Source: Methylobacterium soli
Lineage (GTDB): Bacteria > Pseudomonadota > Alphaproteobacteria > Rhizobiales > Beijerinckiaceae
Reading direction: 5' to 3'
Assembly (NCBI RefSeq): GCF_008806385.1
Contig: NZ_VZZK01000009.1
Coordinates: 1-64,000 of the forward strand
Length of the DNA: 64,000 nucleotides
Shown here piece after piece: positions 51,804 through 62,088 of the stretch (its first letter is position 1; each line of letters begins with the position of its first letter). The translations under genes were made by a program, and so were the position numbers. Below the pieces are notes generated by a model. That model was not told where the DNA came from. It did no database searches and worked only from the letters and a program-made list of their open reading frames with translations.

Positions 51804-52361
51804 ATGCGCATCCCTCTCGCCCTCGCGGTCGCGACCGTTCTGACCGGCCCTGTCCTCGCGGCCGGCCCCTCGATCGAGGGCTGCACCGCCTGTCACGGCG
51901 CCGGCACGTCGCAGACCGAAGGCATCCCCTCCCTCGGCGGCATGCCCGCCCTCTACGTCACGAACCAGCTGTTCATGTTCCGCGAGGGCCAGCGCAAGGC
52001 CGACCCGATGAACAGCCTCGCCGAACCCATGAGCGATGAGGATCTCCAGGCCTACGGCGCCGCGATCGCGACCCTGCCGGCGCCCACGTATCAAGGTCCG
52101 GCGGCGGATGCCGAGCGCGTCGCCCGGGCCAATGCCGCGATCGCGAAGCATCGCTGCGCCTCCTGTCACGGGGCGCAACTGGGCGGTGACAAGGGCGTGC
52201 CGCGCATCCGCGGCCAGCGCGAGGAATACCTCGTGACAGCGCTGACCACGTACAAGACCAGCGAGCGCGCCGGCTTCGACCCGCAAATGAACGAGGTTGC
52301 CGGAGAGCTCAGCCCGAACGAGATCGCCGACCTGGCCTACGCGATCGCGCGCAAGCCGTAG
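51804..52361 (+). CDS. Dihaem cytochrome c (c4-like)
   Basis: A 185-residue periplasmic protein with signal peptide (LALAVATVLTGPVLA). Two haem-binding motifs: CTACH at residues 27-31 and CASCH at 118-122, one per half. Repeated Met-containing segments (ADPMNSLAEPMSDEDL; FDPQMNEVAGELSPNEI) offer axial Met ligands, as in cytochrome c4. Located 66 nt after the PQQ-type dehydrogenase, it is the probable electron acceptor. Confidence 0.88.
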   Translation: MRIPLALAVATVLTGPVLAAGPSIEGCTACHGAGTSQTEGIPSLGGMPALYVTNQLFMFREGQRKADPMNSLAEPMSDEDLQAYGAAIATLPAPTYQGPAADAERVARANAAIAKHRCASCHGAQLGGDKGVPRIRGQREEYLVTALTTYKTSERAGFDPQMNEVAGELSPNEIADLAYAIARKP

Positions 52362-52613
52362 CACCACGCGTCATCCCGAAAAGGCCGGAGCCCGCGCGCA
52401 TCGACCGATCGGCCGCAGGATCGTGCGGGCGCTCGCGCCAGCCTCGGCGGAGAGGCCGATTGCTGCAGCGGAATGGTCCGGAGCTTGACGATGGAAGCTC
52501 CGGCGCGCCGTGCCGGGCAGCGGCCCCGGCCGGCAGCGCACCCAAGGCGACGCCTCGCTTGCGTGGGGCCGGGATGCCCGCACCGCTGCGCAGCGGACGG
52601 CATCGGCGTTCGG

Positions 52614-52895
52614 TCACGCAACGAAGCGTGCGAGCCGCTCGGCTTCCGCCCGCCACGCATCCCGCTCCTGCTCGACCTCATCGAGGCGAGCCCGCAGGTC
52701 CGGCAGGGCCGCGACGTTCAGCACGATCCGCTCCGCCTCATCCCGCGACATCGCGGCGCCCGCTGAGCGGCATCCTGCACCGGCAGCGAAGTAGACGAAG
52801 GCCAGCGGCAGAGCCGCGGCATCCTCAACGCGGAACGCTCCCTCGAATTCGACGACGCGCCAGGGCGCGAAGAAGCGGCGGGGCTCATGCATCAT
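52614..52895 (-). CDS. Small protein with coiled-coil tail
   Basis: A 93-residue product. The N-terminal half (RRFFAPWRVVEFEGAFRVEDA, LPLAFVYFAAG) resembles small rhizobial proteins of unknown function that end in SRDEAERIVLNVAALPDL. The C-terminal ~30 residues are a heptad-like Glu/Arg helix (LDEVEQERDAWRAEAERLARF). Isolated on the minus strand. Function unknown. Confidence 0.65.
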   Translation of the reverse strand: MMHEPRRFFAPWRVVEFEGAFRVEDAAALPLAFVYFAAGAGCRSAGAAMSRDEAERIVLNVAALPDLRARLDEVEQERDAWRAEAERLARFVA

Positions 52896-53211
52896 GCGGC
52901 GGATCCATGCCTCGGAGCGGCAAGCTCCCGAGCGCTGCGGTCAGGGAAGGCGGCCCCGATGAAGGCCCCGCCGGTACAGGTCCTGGAAGAGCCGGCGGGG
53001 CCAACCCGCCAAGCGTGGGGGCCGCGGCGGGTGCCATCAAAGTCGGCGCGAAGGGTGAACGAGTCCTTACCGGCCCGGGGCGCGTACGGCCGCGCACGCC
53101 CGTTCGCAGGGCGCCTCGTCGCGGGCTCGGTCACGGCGCGGTCGGCGCGACATGTGACGGCTCCCGGGAATAAACGGCGCCAGCCGACGATCAGGATCCG
53201 CAGGGACGTCC
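52896..53211. other. Intergenic stretch without a supported gene
   Basis: About 315 bases separating divergent genes. Open frames are Pro/Arg-rich. No structured element stands out. Confidence 0.4.
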
Positions 53212-54189
53212 ATGTCCCGCAGAGGCGGAGCCAGTCCGATGCAGGATCCCGAGAGCCATCACCCGCCAGGAACGCTCAGCCGGCGCGGCGCCCTGGAATG
53301 CATGACCTGGGCGGGCACCGGCCTGCTCTGGTCGCTCGGAGGCGGCCTGCCGCGTGCCGTGGGATTGACCCGGGCGCTCGCCGCCGAGGAGCCGCCCGCC
53401 CCCTTCACCTTCCTGCAGATCAGCGACAGCCATGTGGGCTTCAACAAGCCCGCCAATCCCGACGCATCGGGCACGCTGCGCGAGGCGGTGGCCATGATCC
53501 GGCAGCTCCCGGAGAAGCCGGCCTTCATCATCCACACCGGCGATATCAGCCATCTCTCGAAGGAGCAGGAGTTCGACGATGCCGACCAGATCCTCCGCGA
53601 CACCGGCGTGCCCCTGTTCTTCGTGCCGGGCGAGCACGACCTGCTCGACGACGATCAAGGCCGCTCCTACCGCGACCGCTTCGGCCGGGGAACGCGCGGG
53701 GCCGGCTGGTACAGCTTCGACCGCGAGGGCGTCCACTTCATCGGCCTCGTCAACGTCGTCGACCTGAAGGCCGGCGGCCTCGGCAATCTCGGAACCGATC
53801 AGCTCGCCTGGCTGGAGCGGGACGTGGCGGGGCTCTCCGCGAGCACGCCCGTCGTCGTCTTCGCCCATATCCCGCTCTGGACGGTGTACCCGGAATGGGG
53901 CTGGGGGACGCAGGACGGAGCGCGGGTGCTGGCCTGCCTCAGACGCTTCGGCTCCGTCACCGTGCTCAACGGGCACATCCACCAGATCATCCAGAAGGTG
54001 GAGGGCAATGTCTCCTTCCACACGGCCCGGTCGACGGCCTTCCCGCAGCCGGCGCCCGGCACGGCCTCCTCGCCGGGACCGATGAAGGTCCCGGCCGGTG
54101 AGCTGCGCAAGGTGCTCGGCATCACGCGCCTCAACCTCATCCACGGACGCGAGCCCCTGGCGATCATCGACACCCCGCTCGCCGGCTGA
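53212..54189 (+). CDS. Exported metallophosphoesterase
   Basis: A 325-residue calcineurin-like phosphoesterase. A Tat-like leader (TLSRRGALECMTWAGTGLLWSLGG) precedes the fold. Metal-site motifs: D-S-H in LQISDSHVG, HTGDISH, GEHDLL (Glu replacing the usual Asn of GNHD), AHIPL and GHIH. The Asn-to-Glu change could alter the metal site. Followed closely by a cupredoxin and an ECF sigma/anti-sigma pair; substrate unknown. Confidence 0.82.
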   Translation: MSRRGGASPMQDPESHHPPGTLSRRGALECMTWAGTGLLWSLGGGLPRAVGLTRALAAEEPPAPFTFLQISDSHVGFNKPANPDASGTLREAVAMIRQLPEKPAFIIHTGDISHLSKEQEFDDADQILRDTGVPLFFVPGEHDLLDDDQGRSYRDRFGRGTRGAGWYSFDREGVHFIGLVNVVDLKAGGLGNLGTDQLAWLERDVAGLSASTPVVVFAHIPLWTVYPEWGWGTQDGARVLACLRRFGSVTVLNGHIHQIIQKVEGNVSFHTARSTAFPQPAPGTASSPGPMKVPAGELRKVLGITRLNLIHGREPLAIIDTPLAG

Positions 54190-54222
54190 GCCGGTCCACC
54201 CTCCTCGTATCGGGACCGTTCC

Positions 54223-54603
54223 ATGCCCTCACCGCACACCTTGCCGCGCCGTTTCCGTCCCTGGCTCGTCGCCGCCGTCAGCGTGCCGATCCTGGCACTG
54301 GCAGCAGGACGCGGGGCGCCGGCCTCCGAGCGGACCGGTACCGATCCGGTCATCATCCGCATCGACAACTTCACCTTCGGTCCGGAGACCCTTACGGTCG
54401 CGCCGGGGACGACCGTGACCTGGGTCAACGGCGACGACATCCCGCATACGGTGGTGGCGCAGAACAAGCTCTTCCGTTCGAGGACGCTCGACACGGATGA
54501 CCGCTACAGCTTCACCTTCGAAGCCCCGGGCGAATACGCTTACTTCTGCTCCCTGCACCCGCACATGACCGGGACGGTCGTGGTGAGGCGGCCGACGAAC
54601 TGA
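54223..54603 (+). CDS. Cupredoxin (amicyanin/plastocyanin-like)
   Basis: A 126-residue type-1 copper protein with an N-terminal export signal (LVAAVSVPILALAAG). IRIDNFTFGPETLTVAPGTTVTWVNGDDIPHTV supplies the first His ligand. YFCSLHPHM supplies the C-x2-H-x2-M loop, the spacing seen in amicyanin. It lies 33 nt after the metallophosphoesterase. No methylamine dehydrogenase (mau) genes are nearby, so an amicyanin role is unlikely; a copper-dependent envelope redox role is inferred. Confidence 0.87.
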   Translation: MPSPHTLPRRFRPWLVAAVSVPILALAAGRGAPASERTGTDPVIIRIDNFTFGPETLTVAPGTTVTWVNGDDIPHTVVAQNKLFRSRTLDTDDRYSFTFEAPGEYAYFCSLHPHMTGTVVVRRPTN

Positions 54604-54650
54604 CCCGGTCGAGCGACGCGAGAGGCGACGATGCGCGCGGGAGGCGGCTC

Positions 54651-55412
54651 ATGACGACGGCCAGGCTCAGCGTTGCCGGAACGTGGCCGATGGCGCTCCC
54701 TGCCAGTCGCCTCCACGCCTGGATCGCGGCGGCCCGCGCGCATCTCACGGATCCGCGACGCGGGTTCGTGGCGGCCTCGGTCCGGTCCGAACCGCTGCGC
54801 CCCGCCACCGAGGCGGGGCGGGGCCGCGACCCGCGATCGCTCGGCGCTCCCGCGCCTTCGCAGGTCGGCACCTCGTTCCACGCCATCGTGCTCCCGCATC
54901 TCGACGCGGCCTACAACCTCGCGCGCTTCCTCACCAGGGACGCGGACGCCGCGGACGACATCGTGCAGGACGCCTTCCTGCGCGCCTTCCGGGCCTTCGA
55001 CGGGTTCCGCGGCGGTGACCCGCGGGCCTGGCTCCTCGCGATCGTGCGAAACTGCGCGCGAGGCTGGGCGAACGAGCGCGCCAGGGTCCGGGCCATCTCG
55101 GAGCCCCTCGCGGCCGCGCCGGCTGAACGGGATCCGGAGGCCGAGGCGGCCGAGCTTTCGGATCCCGACCAGGACACGCCGGAGACCGTGCTCCTGCGCG
55201 ACAGCGAGGCCGGCCTGATCCGCCGCCTGATCGAGGCGTTGCCGGAGGCCTTCCGGGAGGTCCTCGTGCTGCGCGAGTTCGACGACCTGTCCTACCGGCA
55301 GATCGCGGAGATCACCGCGACCCCGATCGGCACCGTGATGTCGCGTCTTGCCCGGGCGCGACAGATGCTGGGCGCGGCCTGGCGCTGCCAGGATGATGGG
55401 GGCCGGCCATGA
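54651..55412 (+). CDS. ECF-type RNA polymerase sigma factor
   Basis: Up to 253 residues. Region 2 is YNLARFLTRDADAADDIVQDAFLRAFRAFDGFRG; region 4 is LPEAFREVLVLREFDDLSYRQIAEITATPIGTVMSRLARARQML. The first ~70 residues are outside the family core, so the true start may be further downstream (near SFHAIVLPHLD). ATGA overlap with the anti-sigma gene. Probably responds to an envelope signal. Confidence 0.9.
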   Translation: MTTARLSVAGTWPMALPASRLHAWIAAARAHLTDPRRGFVAASVRSEPLRPATEAGRGRDPRSLGAPAPSQVGTSFHAIVLPHLDAAYNLARFLTRDADAADDIVQDAFLRAFRAFDGFRGGDPRAWLLAIVRNCARGWANERARVRAISEPLAAAPAERDPEAEAAELSDPDQDTPETVLLRDSEAGLIRRLIEALPEAFREVLVLREFDDLSYRQIAEITATPIGTVMSRLARARQMLGAAWRCQDDGGRP

Positions 55413-56230
55413 TCGGCGAACCTGCCGGGTCCTGCGGGCAGGAGGCCACGTCGCTGAACGCGCTCCTCGACGGAGAGCTCGACGCGGCCAACAGCCTGCG
55501 CTGCGAGACCCATGTCGCGCAATGTCCGGCCTGCGCCGCCGAGCTCGAACGCCTGCGCGCGCTGCGCGCGCGCCTCGCCCGCGACGGGATCGCCTGGCGC
55601 GCGCCCGCCGCTTTGCGCGCGCGGATCCTCACCACCCTCGCGGAAGAAGCAGGACGGGCTGCGCGCGACGGGAACGCCACCCCGGCGCAGACGCAGGCTC
55701 CGGACCGATGGGCCGCGCGCCTGCGCGCCGCGGCGACGCGATGGGGCGGCGTGCCGGCAGGCCTCGCGCTCGCCGCGAGCCTCGCCCTCGCCGTCCTGGT
55801 CACGCGGCCCGACGAGGGGCCGGACCTGTCGAGCCAGCTCGTCTCAGGGCACGTGCGCTCCCTTCTGGCGAGCCACCTGACCGATGTCCCGAGCTCCGAC
55901 CAGCACACGGTGAAGCCGTGGTTCTCCGGAAGGACCGACTTCTCGCCCCCGGTCGTCGACCTCGACGCCCGGGGGTTCACCCTGGTCGGCGGGCGCCTCG
56001 ACTACATCGAGAACCGGGTCGTGGCGGCGCTGGTCTACCGGCGGCGCAAGCACGTGATCAATCTGTTCCTGTGGCCGTCCGACGGACGGAGGCCGAGGGC
56101 GTCCGCCAGGGAGGGCTACAACATCCTGGGCTGGCAGCAGGCCGGGCTGTCCTACTGGGCCGTCTCCGATCTCAATGCGGTCGAGCTCAAGGAATTCCAG
56201 GACGACTTTGCCGAGGGCGCCCCGCGCTGA
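55409..56230 (+). CDS. Transmembrane anti-sigma factor with zinc-finger domain
   Basis: A 273-residue protein. N-terminal zf-HC2-type motif H35-x3-C39-x2-C42 (RCETHVAQCPAC) sits in the cytoplasm. One membrane span at ~114-131 (PAGLALAASLALAVLV) follows. The periplasmic part contains DLSSQLVSGHVRSLLASHLTDVPSSDQHTVKPWF, common in anti-sigma factors of this type. Overlaps the sigma gene by 4 nt and is its cognate antagonist. Confidence 0.9.
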   Translation: MIGEPAGSCGQEATSLNALLDGELDAANSLRCETHVAQCPACAAELERLRALRARLARDGIAWRAPAALRARILTTLAEEAGRAARDGNATPAQTQAPDRWAARLRAAATRWGGVPAGLALAASLALAVLVTRPDEGPDLSSQLVSGHVRSLLASHLTDVPSSDQHTVKPWFSGRTDFSPPVVDLDARGFTLVGGRLDYIENRVVAALVYRRRKHVINLFLWPSDGRRPRASAREGYNILGWQQAGLSYWAVSDLNAVELKEFQDDFAEGAPR

Positions 56231-56525
56231 GATCTCCCGTGAGACTGGCTCCGGCGCGGGCGCCGCCTCGTCACGGCTCGCCCAGGACGACGCGTCGAGC
56301 TTAGGGAGCGCGTCACATCACAGACCGAGCACACACCGGTCCCGTTGCGTGGTGACCCGTTCGACGTCAATCCGCCAATGATCGCACAAAATCTCCGAAG
56401 CTTTCATCGTCGTCAGGTGCATTGCGGTCCGATCTGCAGGTCTTGTCCAACGGCGAAACCACAGTTTATAAATCGATGGTGATTTGGCGTAAGGAGCCAA
56501 GTAGTCACATTCGCGGGAGGGTGCG

Positions 56526-57014
56526 ATGCGCAAAGCTGTGGTGCTGGCATTGGCATGCTTTGGTGTAAACACAGCCTACGCCCTGGAGGCTGAGGAAATA
56601 CTGGGAACGTGGAAGCTGGTCAGCAGCACGCGGAAAATTCTCGAAACCAACGAGGAGTTCAACACCTACGGACCCCGCCCGGTTGGGTGGATAAATTATG
56701 GGCGAGACGGGCGGATGATGGCTCTGATTGTCAACGATGACCGCCCGAAGCCCGAAAGCATCGAGAAGATGACCGACCCAGATCGTGTCAAGCTGTTCAA
56801 GACGGTTCTGGCGTATAGTGGGACATACACGTTCGACGGCAAAAGCGTGACGCACAAAATCGACACGTCCTGGAACGAGGTTTGGACCGGAACTTCGCAA
56901 ATTCGGGATGTTGAGCGGCAGGGCAACCGCTTGGTTTATAGAACGAGGCCGGCCCCATTCAGTGGCGACGGCAAAATGAGCGTTGTGACTTTGATCTGGG
57001 AGAAATCACCCTGA
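56526..57014 (+). CDS. Lipocalin-like exported protein
   Basis: A 162-residue protein with signal peptide (VVLALACFGVNTAYA). The LGTWKLVSSTRKI start, the YGPRPVGWINYGRDGRMMALIVND segment and GTYTFDGKSVTHKIDTSWNE fit the lipocalin_5 family. Its DNA is noticeably less GC-rich than neighbours, suggesting recent acquisition. GGGAGGG precedes the ATG. Ligand unknown. Confidence 0.8.
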   Translation: MRKAVVLALACFGVNTAYALEAEEILGTWKLVSSTRKILETNEEFNTYGPRPVGWINYGRDGRMMALIVNDDRPKPESIEKMTDPDRVKLFKTVLAYSGTYTFDGKSVTHKIDTSWNEVWTGTSQIRDVERQGNRLVYRTRPAPFSGDGKMSVVTLIWEKSP

Positions 57015-57108
57015 ACGGGCACGACCGATCGGCGGTGTTCCATCGGGGCGGGGCAGGCCAGGAGGGGCCATTGCCGGCAGAGTCCAAGCATCACGGGCCG
57101 TCACGCGT

Positions 57109-57336
57109 TCAGACCTGGCAAAGGGCCGCGACGGCCTCTTTGCCCGCGTCGGTGATGACCAGCACGCTGCCGCCCGCGTCAAGCTTGGCATAGCCTCGCT
57201 CGCGAAGTTTGATCGAGGCCGCATCGTATATGGCACGCTGAGGCCCGAACTTATCGAGGATGCGCAGGATCCGGCACTCTTCGGTCGAAAGCGGATCAAG
57301 GCTCACACTGATCTCCACCGGTTGAAAACCGAGCAT
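57109..57336 (-). CDS. Hypothetical winged-helix-like small protein, 75 aa
   Basis: SVSLDPLSTEECRILRILDKFGPQRAIYDAASIKLRERGYAKLDAGGSVLVITDAGKEAVAAL (read in pieces) resembles a small winged helix with a terminal beta-hairpin. Composition is balanced. Unknown function; isolated on the minus strand next to the lipocalin-like gene. Confidence 0.5.
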   Translation of the reverse strand: MLGFQPVEISVSLDPLSTEECRILRILDKFGPQRAIYDAASIKLRERGYAKLDAGGSVLVITDAGKEAVAALCQV

Positions 57337-57714
57337 TGCCCAGGCCGGCGCATTCTGATCTCCTCCTGACGGGTCGGCACAGAGAGGCGTTTACACCGCA
57401 CGAACCGTATCCCTGTCCATCTCCTCAGCCACCATTTCGGCATTGAGAGCCGTTCCGGATCGCATTGCAATCGGGAGCGGCTCTCCGTCGTTGATGTGAT
57501 GCGCGCTCGCGCGCCGAAGCGGTCTCGGCTTCGGAGGCGAGCGCTCGGGGGGCCGGGCGTCGACAAGTTCGGACCGTGCGCGCCGAGGCCAGCGCGCAGG
57601 ATCCGCAGGACGGGACCGGCGGTCAGGAGCCGCCGCAGCGGCCGGAGAGGCGTGACAGTCCGGGCTCCCGGCCAGGCGCCGGCGCCGCGCCAATCCGCAG
57701 GCGCGGCTGATTGT
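57337..57714. other. Intergenic stretch containing repeat copy 2
   Basis: About 380 bases downstream of the sulfatase on the minus strand. Holds the 41-nt palindromic repeat at 57445-57485. No supported gene. Confidence 0.45.
57445..57485. repeat. 41-nt dispersed palindromic repeat, copy 2
   Basis: Begins GAGAGCCGTTCC and ends GGAGCGGCTCTC; same length and arms as the copy at 2099-2139, with a diverged centre. Lies in non-coding DNA. Confidence 0.55.
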
Positions 57715-59406
<1,692 letters not shown>

Positions 59407-59465
59407 GGTCAGCTCCTCTCCTGGACGATGCCGCCGAAGCCGAGACCTTCCGAAAGCGGGCTCGC

Positions 59466-59753
59466 TTACATTTGCAGGCATGTCAGCAAGGCGACGTAGC
59501 TCGGTGGCCCCCCGATGCTCGATTCCTGGACGCAGGCCTCGCGGCGTTGCGCGTTGAAGCCGGACCAGTGCTGCGCAAGCTGCTCGCGAGCCTGCGTTTC
59601 ATCCCGGACGCAACTCCGGTCGGTGTTTCGGGCGCCGGCTTCCAGGCTCGGAGCCGCGCGGCACATCGCTTCGACGTCGTAACGTGGAAGCTCGCCGCCG
59701 AGAGCAGGCGTGATCGCCAGAGCAATGAACGCCAGACTTGCAGGGCGAATCAT
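59466..59753 (-). CDS. Small secreted cysteine-containing protein
   Basis: A 95-residue protein with signal peptide (SLAFIALAITPALGGE). The mature part has four Cys (MCRAAPS, SCVRDE, ACVQES, LTCLQM) suggesting two disulfides. DETQAREQLAQHWSGF is a pattern seen in small alphaproteobacterial periplasmic proteins. Upstream of the sulfatase by 59 nt on the same strand, perhaps co-transcribed. Function unknown. Confidence 0.65.
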   Translation of the reverse strand: MIRPASLAFIALAITPALGGELPRYDVEAMCRAAPSLEAGARNTDRSCVRDETQAREQLAQHWSGFNAQRREACVQESSIGGPPSYVALLTCLQM

Positions 59754-60047
59754 TTGGCCGCCTCCTGATGAGCGGGGCGCCTGGAGGGCTCTCGCCGAAT
59801 GCGGGCGTCGTAATTATAGTGTATGACGCCTGCGAAATCTCGTCTGGTCTTGGGAGAGGATCAAGGTTGTTTTGACCGTACGCTGATGCCCGGCGCGCTT
59901 CGCCGGGAGTACTCTTCGAGACCCAACCTGCGCGCGCCGCACCCCTTCAGGTTCGGTGGAGCAGGTCCTATCGGGGCGATCACGACGGCCGGAGACCTGC
60001 TCGACCGGCAGGGTCGCTGCCTCATAGGGCCGCCTCATGGGGCCGTC
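59754..60047. other. Intergenic stretch without a supported gene
   Basis: About 290 bases between two minus-strand genes; slightly AT-rich near the small secreted gene (TAATTATAGTGTATGACG), a plausible promoter area. No supported gene. Confidence 0.4.
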
Positions 60048-61466
60048 TCATGGGGCCGCCGCTCGGGTCGGCATGGCCATGGGCCCGGTGCTCGGCCCCA
60101 GCCTTGGGCCGAGGGCCGACTTTCGGGCGTCGAGGGCGTGCCTTGCATGGGCGAGCGCCGTCGAGAACGCCGATAACCGCTCGGCGCCGACAGCCCCTGC
60201 CTGCCTGCCGAGCACGGATGAGGCGATCGCCTGGGTCTCGTGCTCCAGAGCCCCCAACGCGATCCACTCGGCGCCGGGCGCCTCGTCGGCGATCTCGACC
60301 AAGCGCTTGATCGGCCGCCAATCCTCGTCCGACCTCCGCCGGTTCCAGTAGCTCGAAACCAGGGCGAACAGGGATCCGGCGACGCTGATGCCGATCCCGA
60401 TGACGTAGAAGTATTTCTGGAACTGGTCGAGGAAGCTCTGGTCACCCCCGCTGAGATAGGCCGCCACGCCGGGGTGAACCGGGAGAAGGGGACTCTTGTC
60501 GTCGGGGTCGGGCGCCTCGATCTGGTTGGCGAGCGGGGTCGCGGCCATCAGCTTCGCCTTCGTGGTCAGGATCGAGCGCGCGATGGCGGCCGCCACGACA
60601 TTGCTCATCAGTTCCGAGGCGGCGAAGCGATAGGTGACGGCGAGTGTCGTGACGGTGTCGCTCGGCGTGGCTGGCCTGGCCCGGAACGCGCCGACAGGAA
60701 CGTCGATGGATTCGAAGCCGGGGAAGCGCTTGCCGATGGTCTCCGCCTCGTCGATGGCCAGAATGCCGGGGGTCCCCTTCGTCGCGCGTGCGATGGCGGC
60801 CACGACATCGACCACCTCGCCCGGGGCCATCGGGCCGACCGCGAGCACCGCCGCGACCTTCTTCTGCTGGACGGCCTGCCCGAGCTCAGCGACGGGCAGG
60901 AAGACCCGACCGACGTCTTTCGCCGGGATGTCGAAGAAGCTGAGAAGCGTGTCGAGGGCCTGCGCATTGTTCGCCTGGACCGGCCCGGCCACGATCCCGA
61001 CGGTCTTGCCCGCCAGCCCGGCGACGGAACCGACCTTGCTGTGGGGCGGCAGGACGAGGGCCACCACGTCCCGGCGCAGGATCACGATGGTCTGCCCGTT
61101 TGCCGGCGCCGCCGCATCGCTGCGCACGATGGCCAGATCCGTCCGGTCATCCTCCAGGGCCTTGGCGCTCGCGCCGAGGTCAGGAACCGGCACGAGGTCC
61201 AGGTGAACGCGGGGGTGCTGGATTGCCGACACGGACACGAAGGCCGCCATGAAGCGCTGCGCGGCACCGCCCTGTGGACCTGTGGTCACGCGCAGGTTGG
61301 CATGCGGCGACCAGACGTGAGCCAGCGCGAACCCGGCGGCGGCCAGCAGCAGCACTCCGACGATGGCGAGGAGGCGCCCCCATCGCCGCCGCGGCAGGCG
61401 CAGAACCGGACTTTCCGGGCGACCCGTCTCAGGACCGGGACCTGTGGCATCCGTGTCTCGCAACAT
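60048..61466 (-). CDS. TAXI-family TRAP-type solute-binding protein, membrane-anchored
   Basis: A 472-residue protein. One N-terminal transmembrane anchor (RLLAIVGVLLLAAAGFALAHV), then a periplasmic binding domain opening LRVTTGPQGGAAQRFMAAFV, with AGKTVGIVAGPVQANNAQALDTLLSFF. A second hydrophobic segment near ~360-380 (YFYVIGIGISVAGSLFALVSSYW) precedes a cytosolic helical tail. TAXI proteins with such a C-terminal extension are often orphan; no TRAP permease is adjacent. Possibly a sensor rather than a transporter part. Confidence 0.75.
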   Translation of the reverse strand: MLRDTDATGPGPETGRPESPVLRLPRRRWGRLLAIVGVLLLAAAGFALAHVWSPHANLRVTTGPQGGAAQRFMAAFVSVSAIQHPRVHLDLVPVPDLGASAKALEDDRTDLAIVRSDAAAPANGQTIVILRRDVVALVLPPHSKVGSVAGLAGKTVGIVAGPVQANNAQALDTLLSFFDIPAKDVGRVFLPVAELGQAVQQKKVAAVLAVGPMAPGEVVDVVAAIARATKGTPGILAIDEAETIGKRFPGFESIDVPVGAFRARPATPSDTVTTLAVTYRFAASELMSNVVAAAIARSILTTKAKLMAATPLANQIEAPDPDDKSPLLPVHPGVAAYLSGGDQSFLDQFQKYFYVIGIGISVAGSLFALVSSYWNRRRSDEDWRPIKRLVEIADEAPGAEWIALGALEHETQAIASSVLGRQAGAVGAERLSAFSTALAHARHALDARKSALGPRLGPSTGPMAMPTRAAAP

Positions 61467-62088
61467 CGGCGCGCTCCTGGCGCTTCTGCCCCACGATCAT
61501 CTTGGCCTGTCGCGGGTCGATGCCGGCCTGGCGGGAAAGCGGACCTCCGGATCTGCGCCCGTTGCCGCCCTGCCGGCGACCCGAGCGACCTCTCCGGAGC
61601 GGTCGTTGCTGCAGCCCGGCTTACCGGCCTGTGATCCGCCGCGAGACGATCGAAAGCGTCACGCTCGGTCGGAATCTCTCGGCGCGCACTGCCTCAAATC
61701 AGGTTCTCAGCCTGTCGATGACGGCACATCTGTACCAGCTGCGGCTGCCGGAGCACACGGTTGGTCCTGATCCGACAATCGGTCCCCGCAATGCGCGAGG
61801 TGTCCGGGCATCCTGCCAGCGTCGTACCTGGCTGCCGAGCGCCGGTGTCCGCACGGGGACATATTGGCGGCTCGGAATCGGGCAGGCCGATCGGTCGGAG
61901 CGGACAGCAGGCCTGGGAGCGGGGCAGCCCGATAAGTGTCGGCACAGTCAAGATTTTCCCGTGCGAAGCGCCCGGTCGCACGGCCACTGCGCCAGGAACA
62001 ACCGGCCTCCTCCGAGGGTTGAAATCGTACCTCCTGGTCCTGTGCGCGTCAGCGTCGTCCCGATGTTCCGCAGCTCCAGCAGCGGAAG
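61467..62088. other. Intergenic stretch without a supported gene
   Basis: About 620 bases between divergent genes. Open frames on both strands have shadow-like composition and no signal peptide or family motif. No clear hairpin, RNA gene or repeat seen. Contains both neighbours' promoters. Confidence 0.45.

Noticed and set aside
54223..54603. Cupredoxin as amicyanin of a methylamine dehydrogenase (mau) system
   Set aside because: The C-x2-H-x2-M spacing fits, but no mau genes are present and the gene sits with a phosphoesterase and ECF sigma factor; methylamine use here is by the N-methylglutamate pathway.
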